DNA of 55,649 bases from Anaerolineae bacterium (lineage in GTDB: Bacteria; Chloroflexota; Anaerolineae; Aggregatilineales; Phototrophicaceae). Shown one piece after another: positions 24,665-32,862 of the stretch (its first letter is position 1; each line of letters opens with the position of its first letter). The notes beneath the pieces are model-generated. The model was not told the DNA's origin. It searched no databases and saw only the letters and a program-made list of their open reading frames with translations. Made by a program: the position numbers and the translations under genes. The stretch covers positions 1 through 55,649 of the forward strand of contig JAIOHM010000159.1 of the NCBI GenBank assembly GCA_019912965.1, given 5' to 3'.

Positions 24665-26644
24665 ATGGCTACAGAATATGTAGTACAGCCTGAGTTATTT
24701 ACTCTCATTCCACCGGGTAAGTTGAAATGTGTGATAACGGGAAAATTAAGGAATGACACGCCAGAAGAAAATGTAAGACAACGTATTGCCCGCAGTCTGG
24801 TGGATGATTATGGATACAGTAAAGCAGATATAGAGATTGAATTTCAAGTTAATCTTGGGCGAAGCAAGAAGCGGGTTGATATTGCTATCTTTCCCCCAAA
24901 AACCAAGCATCGACAAGAAAATATAATTATCATTGTAGAGTGTAAACGAGAAGATATACGTCCGACTGATCGAGATAATGGTGTGGAGCAACTTAAATCC
25001 TATCTTGCTGCGAGCCTAAATGCTCGATTTGGAATGTGGATAGGCTCTGAGTTATCCGTAACGGAGAGAATAACTAACACTAATCATGTGTATGAGTTTG
25101 TAGAGGCAACAGACATTCCTCGATTTGGTCTCAACGATCCTAAACCTTTAACATTTGCTGACTTAACCCCTGCCAGAGAAGAACTCATCTCTGTATTTAA
25201 GCGTGCCCATAACTACGTATATGGCAATCAAGGAATGCAAAAAGAGGCGGCATTCCAAGAGTTACTTAAGTTAATTTTCTGCAAGGTTTATGATGAGGAT
25301 ACCTCATCAGGTGTAATGCGATTTTTTATCAGCAATGAAGCCAGACGATCGGAAATCCAACAACAACGGCTTGCAACAGAGATGGATGTATTGTTCGAAG
25401 AAGTAAAGGATACATATGAGTATATTTTCAATAGGGATGAAAAAATTCATCTGAATACACGAGTTTTAGCCTATATTGTTGGTGAATTACAGAAGTTTTC
25501 TCTTTTGCAGACAGAAACGGATGTAAAGGGAACAGCTTATGAACAGCTAGTCGGTGCAAACTTGCGCGGTGAGCGCGGCGAATTTTTTACGCCGCGTAAT
25601 GTATGCGATATGGTAGTTAGGATGGTCTTGTCTACCTACCCGCGTGATCGCTGGTCTAAACTCCTCATTATCGACCCCACCTGTGGTACGGGAGGGTTCT
25701 TGGTTTCTACCCTTAAATTTTGGCGCGAACACATTCTAGAACAGCAAAAGAGTAAATGGAAAAACAATGATAGTCGTGCCCTTGAAGAAACATCCAAAAT
25801 GCTTAAGGAAACTGCAAATCGCTATCTTGTAGGCATCGACTTCAATCCCGTTCTGGTACGGGCGGCACAGATGAATTTGGTTATGCATGGAGATGGCTCG
25901 ACAAATGTGCTTCATGCAAATTCGCTTTTGCCGCCCGGCGAGTGGCCATCTGAACCTCCTAATGATGTGTTCCATAAGGTCAAACCTGGATCATTCGATG
26001 TAATCGTGACTAACCCGCCATTCGGATCGAAAATCCCAATTGATGATCCCCATATCTTAGAGCAATTTGAACTCGCAACCTTTGAGACTGAAAACGGTCA
26101 ACGCCGCGCCTCAATGCCACCAGAACAGTTATTTATCGAACGATGTCTGTATCTACTCAAGCCGGGTGGACGGTTAGGAATCGTGCTTCCTGATAGTATT
26201 CTCTCGAATCCCGGGCTTGCCTTTATTCGCCGATGGATATTAAAGCAAGCCCGGGTTATAGCTAGTGTTGATCTCCCTGCTGTCACATTTGAGCCTCACA
26301 CGGGAACACAAACTAGCGTACTTATTTTGCAGAAGAAGACCCAAGATGATTTGCGATTAGAACGTCAGACTGGCAAATCTATTGACTACGAAGTATTTAT
26401 GACTACTCCTCAAGCAGTTGGGCATGATCGACGTGGAGAGGTTCAATACTTGCGTACCCCTGATGGCGATTTGATTGAGTACGAGGAAGAAATCTCGATT
26501 TATCGTCGTAGTGTTGACGGAAAAATGGCCGAAGAAAAGCGTCGGCAAAGTCGTAAAGCCATACACGATGAGTTACCCGAAGTAGTAAGGTATTTTGATG
26601 ATTGGGTAAGCAAGTCAGATCGTATGAGGTGGCTAAATGGCTGA
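24665..26644 (+). CDS. Nuclease-methyltransferase fusion of a BcgI-like restriction-modification system
   Basis: The 659-residue protein joins an N-terminal PD-(D/E)XK nuclease domain to an N6-adenine methyltransferase. Residues Asp72 (VDIAIF) and Glu92-x-Lys94 (VECK) match the nuclease core. The methylase region begins with GEFFTPRNVCDMVV, has motif I DPTCGTGGF at about 337-345 and the catalytic NPPF at about 450-453. Type I HsdM-like helices follow. No HsdR motor subunit is in the element, so the layout resembles type IIB/BcgI enzymes, in which one protein cuts and methylates and a separate subunit recognises DNA. It overlaps the specificity gene by eight bases. Confidence 0.8.
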   Translation: MATEYVVQPELFTLIPPGKLKCVITGKLRNDTPEENVRQRIARSLVDDYGYSKADIEIEFQVNLGRSKKRVDIAIFPPKTKHRQENIIIIVECKREDIRPTDRDNGVEQLKSYLAASLNARFGMWIGSELSVTERITNTNHVYEFVEATDIPRFGLNDPKPLTFADLTPAREELISVFKRAHNYVYGNQGMQKEAAFQELLKLIFCKVYDEDTSSGVMRFFISNEARRSEIQQQRLATEMDVLFEEVKDTYEYIFNRDEKIHLNTRVLAYIVGELQKFSLLQTETDVKGTAYEQLVGANLRGERGEFFTPRNVCDMVVRMVLSTYPRDRWSKLLIIDPTCGTGGFLVSTLKFWREHILEQQKSKWKNNDSRALEETSKMLKETANRYLVGIDFNPVLVRAAQMNLVMHGDGSTNVLHANSLLPPGEWPSEPPNDVFHKVKPGSFDVIVTNPPFGSKIPIDDPHILEQFELATFETENGQRRASMPPEQLFIERCLYLLKPGGRLGIVLPDSILSNPGLAFIRRWILKQARVIASVDLPAVTFEPHTGTQTSVLILQKKTQDDLRLERQTGKSIDYEVFMTTPQAVGHDRRGEVQYLRTPDGDLIEYEEEISIYRRSVDGKMAEEKRRQSRKAIHDELPEVVRYFDDWVSKSDRMRWLNG

Positions 26645-28157
26645 TTCAAAGGCTAAAAATATTGCTGTCACAATGACAGAGGAAATTGAACACCTACCTG
26701 CCCGACTTTTGGAACAAGGTTGGTGGACAAGTATATCCATAACCTCAATGCCTTCTCATTGGATGGAAAGTGGTGAACAAAGGCTAGATGCAGGTCATTA
26801 CGCAAATGAGGCTTTCAATGCCTTACATTTGGTACATGATAATCCATATGGATTCGATAATCTAAGAAATTTGGGTGTTACTGCATATCATCCTACACAA
26901 GGTCAAGCGAGAAGTAACTTCAAACGTATACATGCCACAAAGGGTAAAGGAGTTCCATTTTTAACAGCAAGCGAAATGTACATGTTTCGTCCTACACCTG
27001 ATACCTTTTTGTCACGCACTATGGCAAAGCTTGATGAATTAATGGTTGAGCCTAACACAATACTTCTAAGAAGGTCAGGGACTGTTGCGATCCCGTTGCT
27101 GGCAAGTGAACGCTTATCAAAATTTGCACTCACCGATGATGCGATAAGGATTAATTCAGGCAAACTTTATTCGGGATACTTGTACGCATTTTTAGCATCT
27201 TGGATTGGACGTTCTTTAGTAAGCAAAAGCCAATATGGAGTCACGGTTAAGCATCTAGAATCTGCCCACATATTGTCAGTTGACTGCCCTCTCTTGCCTG
27301 ATGATTTACAAAAAGAGATACACAATCTTATTTTTGAAGCATATCAAATAAGGGATCATGCCAACAATCTGTTAGATGAGGCCAACGACATTCTTTATGC
27401 TGAATTGGGTCTACCAAATTTCGACGAGAGTATAGTTCCGTATTTGCCTATTCCCCCTCGCTTATCCACTCATCTACCGGAAATGCCTCATCCCCGCGCA
27501 TTCTCGGTCAAAGCTTCGGAATTAGATGAAAGATTTGACGGCTCGTTTCACGTCCCTATAGCAAAAACTGCCATATCACTTCTTGACAAAGGCATTTTTC
27601 CTGCCGTTCGGCTAGGAGAAATGGTTAACCAAGTTTATATACCGCCACGTTTCAAAAGAATATATGTTAAAAAAGAATATGGAGTTCCATTTCTCCAAGG
27701 CTCACATTTACCACAAACAAGGCACTACGATCTTAAATATCTTTCCCTAACCAATACGCGCAAACTTGAACAATGGATAATTCACAAGGGTTGGGTTTTA
27801 GTGACTTGTTCAGGCACTATTGGACGAGTTGGGCTAGTAACTTCCCACCTAGATTCATGGGCAGCGTCTCAACATATTCTCAGAATTATTCCCGATGATA
27901 TAAAGGGACATTCGGGGTATATCCTTGCATTCCTTATGACACCATATGGTCAATACCAATTAACTTCAAAAATTTATGGTGGAGTCGTTGATGAATTGAC
28001 AGAATATGACACCAAACAGATGTTGATTCCTAATGCCCCTATCGAGCTACAACTTAAAATTGGTAAAAGGGTAGTAGAAGCATTTGAAATGCGGGATAAA
28101 GCAACAATACTTGAAGCACAAGCAATTCAAACTTTAGAGCATACTATTAATCAATAA
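26637..28157 (+). CDS. Restriction-modification specificity subunit (HsdS-like)
   Basis: The 506-residue protein has two target-recognition domain regions, around residues 40-230 and 295-480, each followed by helical spacer stretches (for example IHNLIFEAYQIRDHANNLLDEAND at about 224-247 and the C-terminal KIGKRVVEAFEMRDKA). This is the S-subunit layout of type I and BcgI-like systems. Both domains carry typical short motifs such as GVPFLTASEMY and GVPFLQGSHL. It starts inside the 3' end of the fusion gene. The recognition sequence cannot be predicted from sequence alone. Confidence 0.85.
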   Translation: MADSKAKNIAVTMTEEIEHLPARLLEQGWWTSISITSMPSHWMESGEQRLDAGHYANEAFNALHLVHDNPYGFDNLRNLGVTAYHPTQGQARSNFKRIHATKGKGVPFLTASEMYMFRPTPDTFLSRTMAKLDELMVEPNTILLRRSGTVAIPLLASERLSKFALTDDAIRINSGKLYSGYLYAFLASWIGRSLVSKSQYGVTVKHLESAHILSVDCPLLPDDLQKEIHNLIFEAYQIRDHANNLLDEANDILYAELGLPNFDESIVPYLPIPPRLSTHLPEMPHPRAFSVKASELDERFDGSFHVPIAKTAISLLDKGIFPAVRLGEMVNQVYIPPRFKRIYVKKEYGVPFLQGSHLPQTRHYDLKYLSLTNTRKLEQWIIHKGWVLVTCSGTIGRVGLVTSHLDSWAASQHILRIIPDDIKGHSGYILAFLMTPYGQYQLTSKIYGGVVDELTEYDTKQMLIPNAPIELQLKIGKRVVEAFEMRDKATILEAQAIQTLEHTINQ

Positions 28158-28402
28158 ATCACTTTGCAGGCTTCGCTGACATTGCCCAAGCACTCGGCGA
28201 GTTTCAACAAGCCAATTTCGTGCCGATAACCTTCTGCTCGTTGTTCATGGTGACACTCCATTCTCCTCTTGAGTTTACTCAGAGTGCCAGATAAGTCTCG
28301 TCTAGTTCAACTAAATAGCAACTGTGTCCACGCTATGCTCTGAAAACAACTGGTTTACCAGCACTTCAGCATCCCAACAGGGCAGTTCTTTTCCTACCCT
28401 AC

Positions 28403-28750
28403 TCACAGATGAGCCGCCGCAACCTGTGTAACCACATCCACCAATTCAGCCATTCTGAATGGCTTCATGATGTAACCCGCAGCTTGGTTCAGATAGATTT
28501 GCTCAATGGTATACACATCAGTTCCAGTGGTCAGAATCACTGGCACATCGGGAAGCTGTCCAATCACATCTGCTCCCGTGCCATCCGGCAATCGCCAATC
28601 ACACAGCACTACATCTGGAGGCGTTTCCTGTACTAGTCGCACACCATCTTCTACTGTGGTTGCTACTCTGGCTGTATGCCCCTCAAGTTCCAACATTTCT
28701 TTGACGTTCTCTGCGATGTGAGGATCGTCATCAATAATCAGCACATGCAT
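28403..28750 (-). CDS. Single-domain response regulator (cargo)
   Basis: The 115-residue protein is only a receiver domain. It has the acidic cluster IIDDD at residues 5-9, the phospho-acceptor Asp51 in LCDWRLPDG, a Thr in VILTTGTD near 74, and the Lys of MKPF near 97. No output domain follows. No histidine kinase lies nearby, so it must act on a partner elsewhere or serve as a shuttle. Its codon use resembles host genes more than the A/T-rich cargo around it, hinting at separate acquisition. Confidence 0.85.
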   Translation of the reverse strand: MHVLIIDDDPHIAENVKEMLELEGHTARVATTVEDGVRLVQETPPDVVLCDWRLPDGTGADVIGQLPDVPVILTTGTDVYTIEQIYLNQAAGYIMKPFRMAELVDVVTQVAAAHL

Positions 28751-28831
28751 ATCCCGTCTCCTTGCTCTGTTATCTACAAGATAACGCCAATATCAGGAAG
28801 ATGCCCAAATTCTCAGCGAGAGAATAACATA

Positions 28832-29074
28832 TCAAGATTCTTTTATTTTAGAAAACATTCTCGCTGGAAATAGTTCACTGATTTCATCTGACGTTCTAGG
28901 TTTAATGAAAGCCACACCGTCTCCATCTACCTTCGCAACGGTATAAACTTCACCACGCCTAAAAATCGACACAAATACATCATAAAAGCGAAGATGGTCA
29001 GCTAGGATGAGATGAGACAAAGTAACTTTGTCACCAACAGCCAATGCAGGGATAGGTGGGTAATCATCCGTCAT
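28832..29074 (-). CDS. Small protein of unknown function (cargo)
   Basis: About 80 residues starting MTDDYPPIPALAVGDKVTL, with a beta-rich look (VFVSIFRRGEVYTVAKVDGDGVAFIKP) that could be an SH3-like barrel. GAGG stands upstream. The start at 29074 is my choice; 29080 or a TTG at 29089 are alternatives. The family is not recognised. Confidence 0.55.
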   Translation of the reverse strand: MTDDYPPIPALAVGDKVTLSHLILADHLRFYDVFVSIFRRGEVYTVAKVDGDGVAFIKPRTSDEISELFPARMFSKIKES

Positions 29075-29103
29075 ACACATATGCCTCAAGCAATTAACTT
29101 TTT

Positions 29104-29403
29104 CTAGCCGATGATTTTAACGTAATACCCCGGATTATCTTTGAGGGTTTCTGCTAAATCGGGGTTAGCCTGCAAATATCTCCAAACAGCGGGGAAACTG
29201 TATTTACTGACTGCCTTGAATGGCGGACAGTGAGCAACCTTATGGCTGATAGTGCCGATCTCGTTTCGACCATGTTTATGTCTGAGACCACAATAAGGGC
29301 AGGCTTCTGTTTCGCAGTAAACCATTGAAGTGTTGCGGGCTAACAAAACAGGTAGCCCATTTAGAGTTTCCATGATGAACCCTACAACTATCTGAACAGT
29401 CAT
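29104..29403 (-). CDS. Small protein with Cys/His cluster (cargo)
   Basis: About 99 residues, with CETEACPYCGLRHKHG near residues 31-46. That is one zinc-finger-like group (CPYC), with further His/Cys downstream (SHKVAHCPPF). The C-terminus is helical and neutral. The ATG at 29403 or 29373 may be the start, and neither has a strong ribosome-binding site. The function is unknown. Confidence 0.5.
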   Translation of the reverse strand: MTVQIVVGFIMETLNGLPVLLARNTSMVYCETEACPYCGLRHKHGRNEIGTISHKVAHCPPFKAVSKYSFPAVWRYLQANPDLAETLKDNPGYYVKIIG

Positions 29404-29624
29404 CAAAATATATCTATTAGCTTTTACAATGTCAAATTAAATACCATTTGCCTGTATGCTAATCGAGATAGTTATATCAGCTCATCGATACACCGTTTGA
29501 GAGTAGGTAGATAAAAGGTTTCGAATGCGGGTCGCGTTCGGTATCTCGTTGGCCTCATAAATCAGCACCTAGCCATGATGCACCCAACCTTCAACGATGA
29601 TTACCAGAATGATAAAAGTTTCCG

Positions 29625-31805
29625 CTACATTCTGATTAACGACAACACATCTTTTCTTGCAAACCAACGTTGTTTTCCGGCCATATCGGCTAAAGGAATA
29701 ATTCGTCCCATTTTTGCCCATTCGTGAAGTGTGGAATTGCTCACTCCCAACATAGTTCTAGCTTCCCCAAATGAAACTCGTGAGTTGATCCAATCGAGGA
29801 GGTATTCCTTATTGTAAAAATAATACTGCCCTGCCCCAGTTGATCTGTAAATTGTCAAAGCCGCTTTTATACGTCCCTGTCGTGTCCATTTTTGGACAAC
29901 AAGCTGCGTAACACCAAGAATGCTGGCTGCTTCGGCACTATTTATATACTTCATCTGGAAATTGAGAATCTCCTGCTTGTCAAAGTATCGTTTTGACTGC
30001 CTGTCACCAGAATAACCCTCTATTGGATGAATTAGTCCCTCATTTACGCAGCAGTCTATAATGTGGTTGGATATGTGAAGAAAATTTCTAACTTGTTTCT
30101 GGGACATCTGACTTCTTTTACTGTTGATTTCGGCTTTAAGTGCCTCAATGTCTGATACTGCAAAACATAAGTGCGAAAGATTTCTCTCATCCACACCAAT
30201 ACAATAAGCCTTTAGCTTGCCATCAATAACACACTTCAATAGATAAGCAGCGTTTTTACGAAAATTGCTAAGGTAAGCTGTTGCACCTTGCAACTTAACA
30301 TAAGGTTGAGGGTCGTTATACGGCATATCCGTAGCGTGACTAAGAATGAAAGCAAGAAATTCTTGAGTGGCTTTGATACTGAAGGCATACCGCTTATAAC
30401 CATCAATTTCTGGCCCTCTAACTACTTTTAGTAAGCCTGTATCCCTCAAACCTCGAACAACATCTTGATTTATGCCTAGCAGTTTCATCGCACCTTTTTG
30501 ACTAATTGAACTCTCCTGTTCTTGACCTAAAGCAAGAACTTCATCTCGCAGGAAAAAGATTTGTTGTTGTCGTCCCTGATCTTGGAGATCATGAGGCACG
30601 ATACGACCAGCCTTAATTAGATTTCGAAGTCCCCTTGAAGAAATCCGTAGGGAGTGTATTACTTCTGTAGCATGAATATAAGGGATACGAGCAGCAAAAT
30701 TTGGATCGGCTTGATAACGTTTTGACCTCAATAAGGCAAGGGATGGCGGATAAAATTCCACTAAATAGTCATTGAATGTGTCTTGGACAAATATCATCTC
30801 GCTATCACGCCAACGTCTTTCCAACCAAGTCGCATAGAATGTTCCAAAATCATCATAAATCACCCTATTTTGCGTTCTGCCATTGCGGGCTTGATAAGCA
30901 TCCAAAAACGCATAAAAATTGCTAGGCCAGTCCATTAAGGTCTTAAATGCAGTCGCGAACAAGGAATACGATTGGGCAGGAGTCAAAGATGATTTTTTAT
31001 GATTCACTGGTTCTAAGGTGTCAATATTGTTGGGAGGTCGGTGCAAATAAATCCATTCTGGCCCCGGTAGAAGAGATGTGAGACGCAAACCGTCCATCAC
31101 TCGAAATAAGGTGCGAGGCGACTGTAGAGGAAGGCCATACTCCTCGTCTTTGCCCTGAACACCCATCAACCAAGACTGAATAACCTCTTGACTCAGCAAA
31201 CCCAATTCGTCATGTTTTACTGAAATAACAGGTGCTTCACTAAGGTTTGTCAAACATCGCTTACAGCGTGCTTGACAAATATCCTCACTCATAATCTGTT
31301 GACCGCAGCTAGGACATGCTGTAACCAAAAGGCACTGATGTTCTAAACAAATAGCCGCAGCCATTGGTAGCCAGTTGACACGTTGATAGGCAGCATCCTT
31401 CAAACACAGAGGACAAAATTGTCTTCCGAACATGCTACGGATGTGAGAAGTCGATATACCACGTGACATTATCGGAAGGGATACCGAAAAATCTACCACC
31501 AGACTACCAATATGCTGATTAGGAGGGGTTAAGATAGGAGCAAAACGATGAGATGTCGCCCTATGCAAATTCTCAATATCTATTCCTGTGAGTAAAGAAA
31601 GACGATGATAGACTTTTGGATGTGTAACTTGATCAATTGACAGACGGTCTCCGTTTGTTTCCACTCTAATTAAACCAGTAAACATACTCACAGGTTCATA
31701 ATAATTTGCAACTGCTAATCGGTAGACGTAACTGGATAAGGACTCATGTGGCATCAATGGAGGACGATTAATGAGTAGTGAGCTAGTATCAGCAGAATTT
31801 GCCAT
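29625..31805 (-). CDS. tniQ: TniQ/TnsD target-selection protein with about six C-terminal HTH modules
   Basis: This 726-residue protein has an N-terminal TniQ domain (PHESLSSYVYRLA at 19-31) with two zinc groups: Cys131/Cys134 with Cys153/His156, and Cys164/Cys167 with Cys177/181/184. After residue 375 the sequence falls into about six similar units of 45-60 residues (roughly 378-426, 434-485, 503-557, 567-615, 621-673, 677-726). Each has an HTH-like core and a wing, as in MerR or excisionase proteins (GVTQLVVQKWTRQGRI, GVSNSTLHEWAKMGRI). TnsD of Tn7 recognises the glmS end, and here the target would be the gyrB end. The gene is the last of tnsABCD and follows tnsC by 21 bases. Confidence 0.88.
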   Translation of the reverse strand: MANSADTSSLLINRPPLMPHESLSSYVYRLAVANYYEPVSMFTGLIRVETNGDRLSIDQVTHPKVYHRLSLLTGIDIENLHRATSHRFAPILTPPNQHIGSLVVDFSVSLPIMSRGISTSHIRSMFGRQFCPLCLKDAAYQRVNWLPMAAAICLEHQCLLVTACPSCGQQIMSEDICQARCKRCLTNLSEAPVISVKHDELGLLSQEVIQSWLMGVQGKDEEYGLPLQSPRTLFRVMDGLRLTSLLPGPEWIYLHRPPNNIDTLEPVNHKKSSLTPAQSYSLFATAFKTLMDWPSNFYAFLDAYQARNGRTQNRVIYDDFGTFYATWLERRWRDSEMIFVQDTFNDYLVEFYPPSLALLRSKRYQADPNFAARIPYIHATEVIHSLRISSRGLRNLIKAGRIVPHDLQDQGRQQQIFFLRDEVLALGQEQESSISQKGAMKLLGINQDVVRGLRDTGLLKVVRGPEIDGYKRYAFSIKATQEFLAFILSHATDMPYNDPQPYVKLQGATAYLSNFRKNAAYLLKCVIDGKLKAYCIGVDERNLSHLCFAVSDIEALKAEINSKRSQMSQKQVRNFLHISNHIIDCCVNEGLIHPIEGYSGDRQSKRYFDKQEILNFQMKYINSAEAASILGVTQLVVQKWTRQGRIKAALTIYRSTGAGQYYFYNKEYLLDWINSRVSFGEARTMLGVSNSTLHEWAKMGRIIPLADMAGKQRWFARKDVLSLIRM

Positions 31806-31826
31806 GTTCCTACCTTTAGCCTGAGT

Positions 31827-32840
31827 CTATACGTTATGTGATTTACTTCTTCGATTTGTCGCGCGAGCATAGGAAGAAACATAGGGTTTTTCAGGGACAG
31901 TTTGTACTGGCGAATCGCCAACGAAGGGATTTGAAATACCGCGTCGTTTGCCAGCCAGATGGCGTATAAAGGTTTGGGAAAGGATGTCATAATCAAGCCA
32001 ATCGACCCCTAACTCTATTGCCAATCGAGTGCCTTTTCGGAGGAGCTTCATCACATTATTAATAACTCCATTGGTAGCAACATATATTCTCCATGCCATT
32101 TCACGATCAGAGAGGTTGGATAATTTCTTTAAAGGAAGTAAGTAATCTATCTCAGCCAGCAATTTGCGAAATTCTTCAACTGTCGATTTAGGGTTGGATT
32201 CATCCCAAACAAATGGAGAAAGAACTAGCGGATCGCCAAAAAGACGACTGAGTTGAGGATTGGAATCTAGCAATAGCTCAGCCTCCCGTTCAAGTCCAAT
32301 TAAAAGACAAGCAACTCCAGTTTCTTTGATAAGAGTTTTCAACCAATTGCTGACCTCGATCAAGACTTTTTCGCTCTCACGGTCAACAAAATGCTGTAAT
32401 TCGTCAATAACGAGCAACTCAACCTTACAATCCATAAAGTATTTGTAGATTCGGATATCTCGCTTTCCAATTGTCCCGCTTCCAGCTAATGGATCATGTA
32501 GAGCACGAAGCATATCAGTTTGAACATTGGCTATAGTGGCTTTTGGATGAACCACTGTCCGAACAACAGGTTGGTAAACTCCTGTTTCTGTTATTTCTCG
32601 TGGAAATTCAGCAATATATGATCCAACTAAGGTGCTTTTTCCTGCCCCAGTTGGGCCTACTAGCACCATACATTCTGGTTCGGAAGCCAGTGTATTAAGA
32701 CTGTGACATTCTTTTATCCGTTCAACGATCGCGTTCCAGCGCGGATAGCAGATCATGATCCTTTCGACATACTCCAAACGTTCACGACTAGGTAATTGGC
32801 AAAGTTCGTCGCGAGAAATTTGTAAGGTTTGTGTGTTCAT
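31827..32840 (-). CDS. tnsC: TnsC/TniB AAA+ transposition regulator
   Basis: TnsC is the ATPase that links target selection (TniQ) to the transposase. The protein has Walker A GPTGAGKST at about 62-70 and Walker B LLVIDELQHF near 142-151. A C-terminal part with LIGLEREAELLL and FVWDE matches TniB/TnsC ATPases. I start at ATG 32840, giving 337 residues. A TTG at 32855 would add five residues. It follows tnsB by 22 bases. Confidence 0.92.
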   Translation of the reverse strand: MNTQTLQISRDELCQLPSRERLEYVERIMICYPRWNAIVERIKECHSLNTLASEPECMVLVGPTGAGKSTLVGSYIAEFPREITETGVYQPVVRTVVHPKATIANVQTDMLRALHDPLAGSGTIGKRDIRIYKYFMDCKVELLVIDELQHFVDRESEKVLIEVSNWLKTLIKETGVACLLIGLEREAELLLDSNPQLSRLFGDPLVLSPFVWDESNPKSTVEEFRKLLAEIDYLLPLKKLSNLSDREMAWRIYVATNGVINNVMKLLRKGTRLAIELGVDWLDYDILSQTFIRHLAGKRRGISNPFVGDSPVQTVPEKPYVSSYARATNRRSKSHNV

Positions 32841-32862
32841 AGGAGCCTTGGACAAGATATTA

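Noticed and set aside
28158..28402. Frame remnant GFADIAQALGEFQQANFVP after the specificity gene
   Set aside because: The stretch looks like a fragment of a former gene but has no start codon and only about 45 codons. I recognise no family.
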